Below, piece after piece: positions 50,757 through 60,908 of a DNA stretch of 64,000 nt. This DNA comes from Bacteroides caecigallinarum (GTDB lineage: Bacteria > Bacteroidota > Bacteroidia > Bacteroidales > Bacteroidaceae): contig NZ_JACJLE010000003.1 in assembly GCF_016901995.1 (NCBI RefSeq), positions 46,610 to 110,609 of the forward strand, read 5' to 3'. Both the position numbers and the translations under genes were made by a program. The notes under the pieces were generated by a model. The model saw nothing but the letters and a program-made list of their open reading frames with translations, ran no database searches and was not told where the DNA came from. How positions within the stretch are numbered: position 1 is the stretch's first letter; the number at the start of each line of letters is the position of its first letter.

Positions 50757-52049
50757 TTAGTCTTTATATTCAGCTTTCAGTGTTCCGTCTTTGTTTATCA
50801 GAACATCATATTCAGCACCGCCTTTGCGTGCCTCTATTTCAAACCAGTCTCCAGCCGGAGTTTCTACGGCATCTGCTTCATTTTCATAGCTAGAGTAGTT
50901 GGCCGATATATAGTTTCTCACGGCTTCAGGCAGATTGTTGTATGTAGTTTCATATTCTGTCCTTACCCATTCGTCTTTACCGTTGAAATACACATCCTTT
51001 TCTATGCCGTCATGTATAATTTCTATTTCTGTCAGTCCGTCGTCATGACCTTTTTCCTTTATTACGGCTCCAGGATATTTCTCGTCAAGAACAGCCTGAA
51101 TTGCAGTTCCAGCCGAGATACCTCCGTTGATGTCATCTCCGAAGTTAGGTTTCGAATTCATCACATTTCCGTTTTCGTCAAAATATAGTTCAATGTCATT
51201 GTCATTTCTGCCTTCTATTTCAACACTGTAGAAATTACCTTTCGAATTCGTTTCGTAGTACTCTATGTCGTCAATGTAGTAATTAGGATATGTTGTCGTG
51301 ATATGACTTTTGGCTGCTTCAGGCAAAACAGACGAATTTTTGTTGTAGTCCTTCTTTGTGTAAATCCACTCATATCCGGCAGTCAGCAAAGCGTCATGCT
51401 TGATGTTTTCGAATATGAATTCCACTTCAACACCGCCGTCCTCAAATTCCACGTCAACGATTCTTGCACCAGGATATTTACTTTCAACCCAAGAATATAC
51501 ATCGTTGGCAGGTTGTGTAGGCAACAAATCCGTATAATCCGGATTCTGGTTAGCGTCAAGAATTTCTTTCACCAGAACACCGTCTTCCGAGTAATACAAG
51601 TCAGCTTCAGTTTCCTTGTTATTTTCTTCCTTTTCAACCTCAATTACATACAGCACCAGATTTTCACCGTTTTTCTTTATCACATCCACTTCATCATCAT
51701 GCCTCCATGGAAGTTTTGAATAGTCACTTTCATTGAAAGCTGTTGTTACAGCTTGTGGAAGCGAAGAGAAAGGAATGTCATATTCATGCATCTTGAATGC
51801 AGCTGTTGATTTTTCGAACCACGCTGTGAAGTCCGTGTCGTTTCCTGCACGGCTGCCATTCCACTCGAAAGAAGCAATTGCGTAATTTCCGTTTGTTCTC
51901 CATGATACATCTTTTGCTCCGGGGAATTCACGGTCGAATGCTTCGTAAACAGCATTGTCTATATAGCCGTCGCCGTTTTGCTTGTCACACGATGAAAGAG
52001 CGATAGTTCCGCATATCAGGGCGGTTGTAATAAACTTTATTTGCTTCAT
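50757..52049 (-). CDS. PepSY-like (DUF2874-type) lipoprotein with three repeats
   Basis: About 430 residues, exported as a lipoprotein: the signal ends in TIALSSC. The mature part holds three copies of the beta-lactamase-inhibitor-like PepSY module. Each contains a helix ending in a YPGA or FPGA turn (EFPGAKDVSW, KYPGARIVDV, KYPGAVIKEK), a W[ERI] strand, a second helix LPEAV or LPEAA, and a closing strand with LY.D..G. Such proteins are common and usually uncharacterised in Bacteroides. ATG at 52049 (MKQIKFITT) gives a normal signal peptide; the frame opens earlier at 52073. Confidence 0.85.
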   Translation of the reverse strand: MKQIKFITTALICGTIALSSCDKQNGDGYIDNAVYEAFDREFPGAKDVSWRTNGNYAIASFEWNGSRAGNDTDFTAWFEKSTAAFKMHEYDIPFSSLPQAVTTAFNESDYSKLPWRHDDEVDVIKKNGENLVLYVIEVEKEENNKETEADLYYSEDGVLVKEILDANQNPDYTDLLPTQPANDVYSWVESKYPGARIVDVEFEDGGVEVEFIFENIKHDALLTAGYEWIYTKKDYNKNSSVLPEAAKSHITTTYPNYYIDDIEYYETNSKGNFYSVEIEGRNDNDIELYFDENGNVMNSKPNFGDDINGGISAGTAIQAVLDEKYPGAVIKEKGHDDGLTEIEIIHDGIEKDVYFNGKDEWVRTEYETTYNNLPEAVRNYISANYSSYENEADAVETPAGDWFEIEARKGGAEYDVLINKDGTLKAEYKD

Positions 52050-52126
52050 AACAATTGGTTTTAAAATTATCATATTGCAAACATAATATTGAAAACTGAA
52101 AAGATTTGGGAATTTCGAAAAAAAAT

Positions 52127-52160
52127 AGCGTCACTATGGAAATAAAACCACAGTGACGCT
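52127..52160 (-). terminator. Terminator after hisS
   Basis: AGCGTCACT with its complement at 52152-52160, followed on the minus strand by TTTTTTT. Confidence 0.85.
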
Positions 52161-52186
52161 TCTATCTGTATGATTAATTTCTTTTT

Positions 52187-53548
52187 TTATTTTATGGCTG
52201 CTACCAGTTCTTCCGGAGTAAGAAGTGACTGTTCGCCTGTTGTCATATTTTTCAGAGTGACTTTTCCTTCGTTCATCTCGTTTTCACCAACTATAGCCAC
52301 GAAAGGAATCTGTTTTGCGTTGGCATAGCTCATCTGCTTTTTCATCTTTGTGCTGTCAGGATATATTTCAGCACGAATGCCTGCCTCACGAGCCTTGAAC
52401 AATATAGGAAGAGAATATTCTGTCTCCTTTTCGCCGAAGTTTACAAACAACAGCTGAGTCCCGTTTACTGCCTCCTTCGGATATAGATCCAATTGGTTCA
52501 GAACATCATAGATACGGTCGGCACCGAAAGAGATACCTACGCCTGACATGCCATCCATTCCAAATACTCCTGTCAAATTGTCATAACGGCCACCGCCACT
52601 GATACTTCCTATCTGAACGTCAAGAGCCTTTACTTCGAAGATAGCACCTGTATAGTAGTTCAGTCCGCGAGCCAGAGTAAGGTCAAGTTCCACTTCAGAC
52701 TTGACACCAAGCTGAGCCACATGCTTAAGGATGAATTCGCTTTCTTCCACACCTTTGAGACCAGTTTCGCTTGCAGCCAGAACAGTTTTCAGAGTTTCAA
52801 GCTTTTCTTCGTTCGAACCGCTCAACAGGATGATAGGCTGCAACTTGTCGATAGCTTCCTGAGGAATACCCTTCGATGCAAGTTCGGCATTCACATTGTC
52901 GAGGCCAATCTTGTCCAGCTTGTCGATAGCTACAGTGATATCTACTATCTTGTCAGCCTCGCCGATGATTTCTGCTATACCGGTAAGAATCTTACGGTTG
53001 TTTATCTTGATTGAAACACGAATTCCGAACTTGTTGAACACAGAATCAATCATCTGCACCAGTTCCACTTCGTTAATCAGTGAGTTACTTCCCACAACGT
53101 CAGCATCACACTGATAGAACTCGCGGTAGCGTCCTTTCTGAGGACGGTCTGCACGCCATACAGGCTGAATCTGGAAACGCTTGAATGGGAAAGTAATCTC
53201 GTCGCGGTGCATAACCACATAGCGGGCGAAAGGTACTGTAAGGTCATAGCGAAGTCCCTTTTCGCAGAATTTGCTGGCCAGTTTAGCTGCATTGCGGCTC
53301 AACAGTTCCTCGTCAGTGATGCCTGAGAAGTAGTCGCCTGAGTTCTGAATCTTGAAAAGAAGTTTGTCGCCTTCCTCACCGTATTTACCCATCAGAGTAG
53401 AAAGGTTCTCCATCGAAGGAGTTTCTATCTGACTGTATCCGTAGAGGTGGAAAACTTCGCGTATAGTATCGAATATATAGTTTCTTTTCGCCATCTCAAC
53501 AGGCGAAAAATCTCTTGTTCCTTTCGGTATTCCCGGTTTTGTAGCCAT
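52187..53548 (-). CDS. hisS: Histidyl-tRNA synthetase
   Basis: Class II synthetase of 453 residues. Motif 1 region [13 protein letters not shown], motif 2 [20 protein letters not shown] with the conserved arginine, the histidine-specific [14 protein letters not shown] (about 294-307), motif 3 [13 protein letters not shown] (about 341-353), and a C-terminal anticodon-binding domain (about 365-453). It is its own transcription unit with a -7 box upstream. Confidence 0.98.
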   Translation of the reverse strand: MATKPGIPKGTRDFSPVEMAKRNYIFDTIREVFHLYGYSQIETPSMENLSTLMGKYGEEGDKLLFKIQNSGDYFSGITDEELLSRNAAKLASKFCEKGLRYDLTVPFARYVVMHRDEITFPFKRFQIQPVWRADRPQKGRYREFYQCDADVVGSNSLINEVELVQMIDSVFNKFGIRVSIKINNRKILTGIAEIIGEADKIVDITVAIDKLDKIGLDNVNAELASKGIPQEAIDKLQPIILLSGSNEEKLETLKTVLAASETGLKGVEESEFILKHVAQLGVKSEVELDLTLARGLNYYTGAIFEVKALDVQIGSISGGGRYDNLTGVFGMDGMSGVGISFGADRIYDVLNQLDLYPKEAVNGTQLLFVNFGEKETEYSLPILFKAREAGIRAEIYPDSTKMKKQMSYANAKQIPFVAIVGENEMNEGKVTLKNMTTGEQSLLTPEELVAAIK

Positions 53549-53576
53549 ATTGTTTCTGTTTTAATTATTTTGCTTA

Positions 53577-53584
53577 CAAAAGTA
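53577..53584 (-). promoter_or_regulatory. -7 box for hisS
   Basis: The minus strand reads TACTTTTG, matching TAnnTTTG, 29 bp before the start. Confidence 0.55.
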
Positions 53585-53620
53585 GATAATTATTTTATAA
53601 GAAGGAAATAATTGTAGAAA

Positions 53621-54304
53621 TTACTCTTCGCGGCGTCCCATGAAAATCATTATATAATATACCAGAGTAGCAAGCGAGCTGAGTGCTGCAACCACGTATG
53701 TATAGGCTGCCGATTTGAGTGCATCTTTAGCCATATTGTGGTTATAATTATTTGTAATACCCGCACTGTTCAGCCATACCAGGGCACGACGGCTGGCATC
53801 AATCTCAACAGGAAGAGTTATGAAACTGAAAAGTGTTGTCATTGCGAAAAGACAGATACCTATCAGTAATAGCTGAGGAAACGAATTTATGAGCAATATA
53901 CCTGCAAGCAGTATCCACGACATTATAGACGATGAAAACTGTACTACCGGTACCAAAGCCGAACGCATCTGCAGAGGAGCGTATGCACGTGCATGCTGTA
54001 CGGCGTGACCGCATTCGTGGGCAGCCACGGCGGCTGCTGCTACACTGCATGATGAATAAACACCTTCACTCAGGTTCACAGTTTTGTTGGTAGGGTTAAA
54101 ATGGTCAGTAAGCATTCCTGGAGTACTTATGACTCTTACATCATATATACCGTTATCGCGCAGCATTTTCTCTGCAACCTCACGACCGGTCATTCCATTG
54201 GATAGCCCGACTTTAGAATACTTTTCAAACTTACTTTTCAAACTGGATTGCACTATAAAGCTCACTATAGCGATTCCGATAAAAATAATCCAAATTAATG
54301 CCAT
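53621..54304 (-). CDS. Membrane zinc metallopeptidase, YugP family
   Basis: A 227-residue protein: one N-terminal membrane helix (about 2-18), a cytosolic or periplasmic catalytic part with the zinc motif AAHECGHAVQHARAYAPLQM (about 94-113), and three C-terminal hydrophobic segments. The sequence LNSAGITNNYNHNMAKDALKSAAYTYVVAAL is typical of the DUF2268-like or YugP group. Its substrate is unknown. Confidence 0.9.
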   Translation of the reverse strand: MALIWIIFIGIAIVSFIVQSSLKSKFEKYSKVGLSNGMTGREVAEKMLRDNGIYDVRVISTPGMLTDHFNPTNKTVNLSEGVYSSCSVAAAAVAAHECGHAVQHARAYAPLQMRSALVPVVQFSSSIMSWILLAGILLINSFPQLLLIGICLFAMTTLFSFITLPVEIDASRRALVWLNSAGITNNYNHNMAKDALKSAAYTYVVAALSSLATLVYYIMIFMGRREE

Positions 54305-54373
54305 ATATTTTCTGTTTTATAATTATTAATCAATGAATTGACGTACAAAAACCTTGCCAAAGTTTTCCGCATT

Positions 54374-55579
54374 CTAATACATACATCCGAAAATCCACAG
54401 AGGAATCCTGTTTCCGTTTCCAGTTTCTATATCGTCTATGGCAAGATATCCGTTAGGTAAATCTGCTATCTGGTCGAAGGTCTTTCGGCTTCCACCTACC
54501 TCGAAAAGGTATTTGCCATCTGCCATAAAATCTCCCTGTTTGGGCATTGTGAGTGTGGATACAGTTCCCATCTGATTTGCAAAGAATGTTTCACGCATTG
54601 TTCCCTCCGACACTTTTCCTGTAAGTGCGAACATTAGATTTGCGTTATTCAGATATATCTTTTTAGGTCCGGTCAGATGTTTGTAATCTTTTGTTTTCTC
54701 TGTCAATAGCCATAACAGACCAGCCCTGTCTAAAAGATACAGCATTTTCAATGTCTGGTCGCGTGTTGATTCCAGTTGTGAAGCCAGCTTGTTGATGTTA
54801 GCCTCGAGGGGTACATTCTCTGCTATAACCATCATCAGCTTTTTGATTTTCTGTACTGTTATGAACGTTATGTCCTCCACAGCCGGAATATCGCTTTCAA
54901 TCACCAGTCTGATAACTTCTGCAACTCTCATCAGATAATCCTCACCCGATTCTTTATAATAAGGATAATACCCTTTCTTAAGATAGTCTTCAAAATGTTT
55001 CAGGACTTTTATTTCCGAAGTCACGTTGATGGCATATCCTGTATGTCCTGCAAGCAGTTCCTCCAGACTGATAGGCGGAATTGTGGCTATACCCTCATAT
55101 TCAAGATACTCTCTGAAAGACATTCCGTTCAGGGTATAAAGTGATTGTCTGCGCGACAAATCTGCTACTGAGTTCTCTATGGCAAGCATTGCAGAGCCGG
55201 TATAGACTATTTTCAAGTCAGGATAGTTGTCATAAAAGTTTTTGAGTATTGTCGCCCAGTTCCTGTATCTGTGCACCTCGTCAAAATATATGTTTGTTAC
55301 TCCGTGTGTATATAAAAACTCCACCAGTTCCTCCAGGCTGTGATTTTCGAACCATAGGTTATCGAGCGACACATAAAGAACTTCATCAATGTTCTTGAAA
55401 GTTTCTTTTATGTGCTGCAATATCATAGTTGTCTTTCCTACACCGCGTGCACCCTTTATTCCTACCATGCGGACATCCCAATTGATATGATGGTATAAAT
55501 ATCTTTTAAACCGCAAACCGGTAGTTGCCAGTTTCCTGTGATAAACATTCAGCAGAGGTTGAATATCAGAATAATCCAT
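54374..55579 (-). CDS. AAA ATPase with DUF4143 domain
   Basis: A 401-residue protein with AAA_14 Walker A GARGVGKTTM (about 43-52), Walker B NIYFDEVHRY (about 95-104) and a sensor TGSAML (about 127-132), followed by a DUF4143 domain (about 215-380). These ATPases are abundant in Bacteroides, vary between strains and have no firmly known role. No partner gene is visible. An AT-rich gap with a strong terminator hairpin separates it from the flavodoxin-like fragment. Confidence 0.88.
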   Translation of the reverse strand: MDYSDIQPLLNVYHRKLATTGLRFKRYLYHHINWDVRMVGIKGARGVGKTTMILQHIKETFKNIDEVLYVSLDNLWFENHSLEELVEFLYTHGVTNIYFDEVHRYRNWATILKNFYDNYPDLKIVYTGSAMLAIENSVADLSRRQSLYTLNGMSFREYLEYEGIATIPPISLEELLAGHTGYAINVTSEIKVLKHFEDYLKKGYYPYYKESGEDYLMRVAEVIRLVIESDIPAVEDITFITVQKIKKLMMVIAENVPLEANINKLASQLESTRDQTLKMLYLLDRAGLLWLLTEKTKDYKHLTGPKKIYLNNANLMFALTGKVSEGTMRETFFANQMGTVSTLTMPKQGDFMADGKYLFEVGGSRKTFDQIADLPNGYLAIDDIETGNGNRIPLWIFGCMY

Positions 55580-55616
55580 TTCAAAATACTATATTTGTTC
55601 TGAGTACAAATATAAG

Positions 55617-55674
55617 AAAACACTTTTGGAAAAGCGAATATTTACGTAAAAAGCACCTTTCGAAAAGTGTTTTT
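55617..55674 (-). terminator. Terminator after the flavodoxin-like fragment
   Basis: AAAACACTTTT at 55617-55627 pairs with AAAAGTGTTTT at 55663-55673, followed on the minus strand by TTTTCTTATA. Confidence 0.75.
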
Positions 55675-55677
55675 GTT

Positions 55678-56139
55678 CTATCGGCTCTCTATTTCGGGCC
55701 GTTGCATTTCCTTTTTGCTTACTCCAAATTTCTTGCCGTAACGGATCCAATATGAGCGGGCTGCCATCTTGAACAGCCATTTTGGAAGTGGCATTGTAGC
55801 TGTTATGTCTTTATAGTTTCCTTTATTTACAGAAGCTGCCAATCTTTTTATAGCCCTTACGGCAATGTATATGAACGGAGTTTCGAGAATAGCCTCTCCG
55901 CTGCCTAGCATGAGTGTCGAGCCTATAGGAAAATTGTTGTGTTTGCAGAAATATCTTATCATGCTTACAGCTACACAGTTCTGCTTATGCTCCAGAAATC
56001 CGCAGTTAATCAGTATCGAGATAACCGGTCTTTGCATAGGAAGATTGTTTTCCAGATTTTTCAGGAAGTTCAGCAGACCTACAGGGAGAGAATCGGCATA
56101 CAGTGGAAACACTATAATTACATCCGAATATTTTTCCAT
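55678..56139 (-). pseudogene. 5'-truncated flavodoxin-fold NAD(P)H oxidoreductase-like gene
   Basis: From ATG 56139 the 153 residues begin inside the flavodoxin fold (MEKYSDVIIVFPLYADSLPV) and include CGFLEHKQN and a helical tail. The usual N-terminal strand and phosphate-binding loop (GSPR-like) are missing. The same frame remains open 28 codons further upstream (CDYFNITKSNHLKLIAE) and reads like the preceding part of the family, but it has no start codon and hits TGA at 56224-56226. The 190 bp beyond are AT-rich and non-coding. I therefore read it as a gene that has lost its 5' end; translation from the internal ATG would give an incomplete fold. Confidence 0.7.
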
Positions 56140-56437
56140 CTCTGCAATCAGTTTCAGATGGTTTGACTTTGTTATGTTGAAATAATCACATTGCAGCCTG
56201 CTGAAGTGTACTGAATTTGGTTGTCAGTTTGTTTTGTAATTCCTGACCAAGTTGACTGGTTAAAATACAACTGTTATTTCTTTTGAATTTCAATTTTAAA
56301 CCTGATTATTTTCTTGTAAAATCTAAGTTTTACCCAATCACCGAATTCCATAATTCCGGCATTTATTTGGTTATATCGGAAAAAATCACGAAAATTGCAT
56401 GACATTTAACGATTTTATAAGCTTATACTGACAGAGA

Positions 56438-58585
56438 ATGATAGTTTGCATAGCCGAAAAGCCCAGTGTGGCAAGAGATATAGCGGAAGTGCTTGGCGCA
56501 CACAACAAGAAGGATGGTTTCATAGAAGGAAACGGATATCAGGTGACATGGACATTCGGACACCTGTGTACGCTGAAGGAGCCGCACGAATATACTCCGC
56601 AGTGGAAATCGTGGTCGCTGGCAAGTCTGCCGATGATACCGCCGCGCTTCGGGATTAAGCTGATAAACGACTCTGGTATAGAGAAGCAGTTCAAGATAAT
56701 AGAATCGTTGATGCAGAAGGCGGATATGATTATAAACTGCGGTGATGCCGGACAGGAGGGTGAACTGATACAGCGATGGGTGATGCAGAAAGCTGGGGCG
56801 AAATGTCCGGTGAAGCGTTTGTGGATTTCGTCTCTTACGGAAGAGGCTATCAGAGAGGGATTTGCAAACTTGAAGGACCAGTCGGAATTCCAACCCTTGT
56901 ATGAGGCTGGACTAAGCAGGGCGATAGGTGACTGGACGCTTGGGATGAATGCCACACGACTTTATACTCTTAAATACGGACAGAACAAACAGGTGTTGTC
57001 CATTGGACGTGTGCAGACTCCTACACTGGCTCTTATCGTGAAAAGACAGCAGGAAATAGAGAATTTCGTACCGAAACAGTATTGGGAACTGAAGACTTCA
57101 TACAGAGATACCATTTTCTCTGCCATAGTACGCAAGAGTGACGAGGAACTGGCAGAAGAAGCTGCTGCTGAAAAGGAAAACCCACAGCTTAAAAAGAAAA
57201 CTCCTGCAAAGGAAGATGCCAACAGAGGTATTCCGTCTATTACAGACCAGGCTACAGGCGAACAATTGCTGGAACGCATAAAGAACGCTCCGTTTACTAT
57301 CACCGATATTTCATCGAAAAAAGGTACTGAGGCACCGCCAAGGCTTTTCGACCTTACTTCGCTCCAGGTGGAATGTAACAAGAAATTCGGTTATTCCGCC
57401 GATATGACTTTGCAGCTCATCCAGTCGCTTTACGAAAAGAAGGTGGCTACTTATCCGCGTGTGGATACTACTTTTCTGAGTGACGATATATATCCAAAGT
57501 GTCCGAAGATTCTTGAGGGACTGAAGGATTATGCCGTATATACGGCTCCTCTGACGGGAAAACCGCTTATAAAATCGAAAAAGGTATTCGATAATTCGAA
57601 GGTTACGGACCACCATGCCATTATTCCTACGGGCGTGCAGCCGCGTGAGCTTACGAATATGGAGAAAACGGTTTACGACCTTATTGCAAGGCGTTTCATA
57701 GCTGTGTTCTATCCGGACTGTAAGTTCTCTACCACTACGGTGATAGGCGAGGCGGATTCTATAGAGTTCAAGGTGACGGGAAAGCAAATCCTGGAACAGG
57801 GATGGAGAGTGGTGTTCGCAAAGGAACAGCAGGATGATACGAAGGAGAATGACGAGGAAAAGACTCTGCCTGCGTTCGCGAAAGGGGAGAGCGGACCGCA
57901 CTATCCTTCACTTTTCGAAAAGTGGACTCAGCCGCCACGTCCTTACACGGAGGCTACTCTGCTCCGGGCTATGGAAACTGCCGGCAAGTTGGTGGAAAAC
58001 GATGAACTGCGTGATGCGATGAAGGAAAACGGTATAGGCCGTCCTTCTACGCGAGCTGCCATAATTGAGACTTTGTTTAAAAGAAGATATATCCGAAAGG
58101 AGAAGAAGAATCTTATAGCTACACCTACAGGAGTGGAGCTGATACAGCTTATTCATGAGGAATTGCTGAAGTCTGCCGAACTGACTGGTATTTGGGAAAA
58201 GAAGCTTCGTGAGATAGAGAAGAAAAGCTATGATGCGGCTACATTTATCAGTGAACTGAAACAGATGGTTACTGAAATAGTGAATAGCGTGATAAGAGAT
58301 ACTAGCAACCGCCGTGTGACTGTTACATCGGAAGAGGATGTGAAGACTGCTGCTAAGAAAGGTTCTACAGGAAAAGATACGGCTGCGAAACCGGCTGCAG
58401 CAAAGACTCCGCGCAAGAAAGCTGCTCCGAAAGTTGAGAAAAAAGCCGTTGAACCGGAAATCGTGGGTGGTGATATTGTCGGCAAGGTTTGCCCTTTATG
58501 CGGCAAGGGTACCATCATAAAGGGTAAAACTGCATACGGTTGTTCGGAGTGGAAGAACGGTTGCGGTTTCAGAAAACCGTTCTGA
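56438..58585 (+). CDS. topB: DNA topoisomerase III
   Basis: Type IA topoisomerase of 715 residues. TOPRIM region IAEKPSVARDIAEVLGAH (about 5-22) and NCGDAGQEGELIQR with the acidic metal residues (about 100-113), SIGRVQTPTLALIV (about 189-202), and the catalytic tyrosine in VATYPRVDTTFLSDD. ENGIGRPSTRAAIIETL follows near 530. The tail (about 625-680) is rich in Lys and Ala, then a single C4-type zinc ribbon (CPLCGKG ... CSEWKNGC) ends the protein. Converges on the rRNA methyltransferase gene, whose 3' end it overlaps by 17 bp. Confidence 0.97.
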   Translation: MIVCIAEKPSVARDIAEVLGAHNKKDGFIEGNGYQVTWTFGHLCTLKEPHEYTPQWKSWSLASLPMIPPRFGIKLINDSGIEKQFKIIESLMQKADMIINCGDAGQEGELIQRWVMQKAGAKCPVKRLWISSLTEEAIREGFANLKDQSEFQPLYEAGLSRAIGDWTLGMNATRLYTLKYGQNKQVLSIGRVQTPTLALIVKRQQEIENFVPKQYWELKTSYRDTIFSAIVRKSDEELAEEAAAEKENPQLKKKTPAKEDANRGIPSITDQATGEQLLERIKNAPFTITDISSKKGTEAPPRLFDLTSLQVECNKKFGYSADMTLQLIQSLYEKKVATYPRVDTTFLSDDIYPKCPKILEGLKDYAVYTAPLTGKPLIKSKKVFDNSKVTDHHAIIPTGVQPRELTNMEKTVYDLIARRFIAVFYPDCKFSTTTVIGEADSIEFKVTGKQILEQGWRVVFAKEQQDDTKENDEEKTLPAFAKGESGPHYPSLFEKWTQPPRPYTEATLLRAMETAGKLVENDELRDAMKENGIGRPSTRAAIIETLFKRRYIRKEKKNLIATPTGVELIQLIHEELLKSAELTGIWEKKLREIEKKSYDAATFISELKQMVTEIVNSVIRDTSNRRVTVTSEEDVKTAAKKGSTGKDTAAKPAAAKTPRKKAAPKVEKKAVEPEIVGGDIVGKVCPLCGKGTIIKGKTAYGCSEWKNGCGFRKPF

Positions 58586-60002
58586 CCTCGTCAGGCATAT
58601 ATCCGCTGCGGATTCTCCATTCCTGGGGATAGAGATTGTTCGCACGGTTTCCTATGTTCTTCACAAAGCCTAGAGGAGTGTCGCGGTATGTCACGAGTAC
58701 ATAGCCTTTGGGAACTGAAGCATCGAGTGTGACAGCCTCCTTCCTGAGATATGCTATTGCCTGTTCGTAAGTGAGTTCTGCCTTTGGGAAAGTCTCTCTG
58801 TTGAGGCTTGTGCTCATGGCGAGCGAGTGATGAGGCTGCCAGTCTTTGCCTTTGTTCTCGGCAAGGGTGATTCCGCGATGAAGTATGCGGATGCTGTTTC
58901 CCTTGTCTTTCAGAAGGTTTTCCAGGCTGTTCAGCCTTTGTGATTTTGCCACTGCTGTTGTTCCGTCGATAGAGAACTCAAAATCTTCGCTTTCGCATAT
59001 CCATGATTTTATTTCGCTGGTTACGGTCAGGGAGTTTTGTTTCTTGTCCTGCTTCTTGTTGTTTTTCTTGCTGTTCTTTCTTGAGCTGTAGTCGGACAAG
59101 ATGTCGTAGTCTTCATCTGATGTACCGTTCTTGCGTAGTACAGCCATGAAGAGTCCTTCACCAATGGTTCTGTGGGGCAGGAAGCGATATACCGGAAAGT
59201 CATATCCTGCAAGGTTTCCTGTTATGTTCCATTCTTCTTTGGTCTCTATAGGAAGTACTTCTGCTCCAAGTTCGCTTGCTATCCAAGCTACATTGTCTTC
59301 GTTTTCTTCACGGTTGAATGTGCATGTGCTGTAAATAAGCAGTCCTCCTGGTTTCAGACAAGGCCATATATCGCGGAGTATTCTGCGCTGTCGTTCCCAG
59401 CATAGGCCCACGTTGGCAGGACTCCATTCTTCTACAGCCACTTCGTCTTTTCGGAACATACCTTCACCGGAACATGGAACGTCGGTCAGTATTACGTCGA
59501 AAAGTGATTCCAGAGGGGTGAAGTCAGAAGGATCGTTATTGGTTACTATCACTTCTGGATTTCCCCATTTTACAATGTTTTCGGCAAGTATCTGCGAGCG
59601 GTTGCGCATCACTTCGTTGGCTATGAGCAGACTTCCTTCGGGGAGCGAGGAACGAAGTAGGGTAGATTTGCCGCCGGGAGCTGCACACAGGTCGAGGGCG
59701 ATAACCGGTGATTCTACATACTGATGCAAAGCACTCTCGAGAAACATGGACGATGCTTCCTGAACATAATAGCTGCCGGCATGGAACAGCGGGTCGAACG
59801 TGAATGTGGGGCGTGCAGACAGATAATATCCGTCTGTTGTCCACGGGATGAGCTTCGCATTCTCTGGCACAAGTCCGGTCTTTGCTCCGTTGATTCGTAT
59901 GCTTACGGGAGTATCGTTCTGCATCGCTTCGCAGAGGGCTTTACAGTTTTCCTCGCCCATCAGGGCTGCTGTTCGTGATATAAATGAAACGGGGAAATTC
60001 AT
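58569..60002 (-). CDS. rRNA cytosine-C5 methyltransferase, NOL1/NOP2/Sun (RsmF-like)
   Basis: A 477-residue SAM-dependent RNA m5C methyltransferase. SAM-binding LDLCAAPGGKSTLLRSSLPE (about 105-124), the release and catalytic cysteines in DVPCSGEGMFRKDE (about 177-190) and YSTCTFNREENEDN (about 226-239). A C-terminal RsmF-type RNA-binding domain follows (about 290-477), interrupted by a Lys-rich stretch (SSRKNSKKNNKKQDKKQN). The probable target is 16S rRNA, as for RsmF, but the exact cytosine cannot be read. Converges with topB; divergent from thyA. Confidence 0.92.
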   Translation of the reverse strand: MNFPVSFISRTAALMGEENCKALCEAMQNDTPVSIRINGAKTGLVPENAKLIPWTTDGYYLSARPTFTFDPLFHAGSYYVQEASSMFLESALHQYVESPVIALDLCAAPGGKSTLLRSSLPEGSLLIANEVMRNRSQILAENIVKWGNPEVIVTNNDPSDFTPLESLFDVILTDVPCSGEGMFRKDEVAVEEWSPANVGLCWERQRRILRDIWPCLKPGGLLIYSTCTFNREENEDNVAWIASELGAEVLPIETKEEWNITGNLAGYDFPVYRFLPHRTIGEGLFMAVLRKNGTSDEDYDILSDYSSRKNSKKNNKKQDKKQNSLTVTSEIKSWICESEDFEFSIDGTTAVAKSQRLNSLENLLKDKGNSIRILHRGITLAENKGKDWQPHHSLAMSTSLNRETFPKAELTYEQAIAYLRKEAVTLDASVPKGYVLVTYRDTPLGFVKNIGNRANNLYPQEWRIRSGYMPDEVRTVF

Positions 60003-60027
60003 ATTCTTCTGTATATATTAATGTCTG

Positions 60028-60066
60028 CAAAGTTAATGTTTTTCATAATGTTTTTGATTAACTTTG
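60028..60066. promoter_or_regulatory. Divergent -7 boxes for the rRNA methyltransferase (-) and thyA (+)
   Basis: TAACTTTG on the minus strand (60028-60035), 26 bp before its gene, and TAACTTTG on the plus strand (60059-60066), 38 bp before thyA. Confidence 0.6.
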
Positions 60067-60103
60067 CCCTCAATAATAAATAATTAAGTACAACATAATC
60101 TTT

Positions 60104-60898
60104 ATGAAGCAATATTTAGACTTACTTCAACGCATAAAGACCGAGGGCGTAAGGAAAGACGACCGTACCGGAACGGGTACTGTCAGCGTGTTCGGACATC
60201 AGATGCGTTTCAACCTTGAAGATGGTTTCCCACTCGTAACTACCAAGAAACTTCATCTTAAATCTATTATTCACGAACTTCTTTGGTTCCTTAAAGGTGA
60301 TACAAACGTGAAGTATCTTCAGGAGAATGGTGTAAGAATCTGGAATGAGTGGGCAGACGAGGATGGTAATCTTGGACATATATACGGCTATCAGTGGCGT
60401 TCGTGGCCTACTTACGACGGTAAGTTTATCGACCAGATTTCGGAAGCTGTGAATATGATAAAGAACAACCCTGACTCAAGACGTATCATTGTGAATGCAT
60501 GGAATGTGGCAGACCTTGACAATATGAACTTGCCTCCGTGTCATATGTTCTTCCAGTTCTATGTGGCTAACGGACGTTTGAGCCTGCAGATGTATCAGAG
60601 AAGTGCGGATACATTTCTCGGTGTGCCGTTCAATATCGCTTCGTATGCTCTTCTGCTTCAGATGATGGCTCAGGTGACAGGACTGAAAGCGGGTGATTTC
60701 ATACATACTTTGGGTGATGCCCATATATATCTTAATCATCTGGAACAGGTGGACTTGCAGCTGACAAGAACTCCGCGTCCTCTTCCTGTGATGAAAATCA
60801 ATCCTGATGTAAAGGATATTTTCAGTTTCAAGTATGAAGACTTCCAGCTTGAAAACTATGACCCTTGGCCTCATATTGCCGGTAAGGTTTCTGTATAA
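60104..60898 (+). CDS. thyA: Thymidylate synthase
   Basis: Converts dUMP to dTMP with methylenetetrahydrofolate. The 264-residue protein has the family length and all motifs: [18 protein letters not shown] (about 19-36), the catalytic cysteine in [31 protein letters not shown] (about 160-179), and [16 protein letters not shown]. It produces dihydrofolate, which the folA product encoded 10 bp downstream recycles. Confidence 0.98.
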   Translation: MKQYLDLLQRIKTEGVRKDDRTGTGTVSVFGHQMRFNLEDGFPLVTTKKLHLKSIIHELLWFLKGDTNVKYLQENGVRIWNEWADEDGNLGHIYGYQWRSWPTYDGKFIDQISEAVNMIKNNPDSRRIIVNAWNVADLDNMNLPPCHMFFQFYVANGRLSLQMYQRSADTFLGVPFNIASYALLLQMMAQVTGLKAGDFIHTLGDAHIYLNHLEQVDLQLTRTPRPLPVMKINPDVKDIFSFKYEDFQLENYDPWPHIAGKVSV

Positions 60899-60908
60899 TT
60901 ATTAACTG

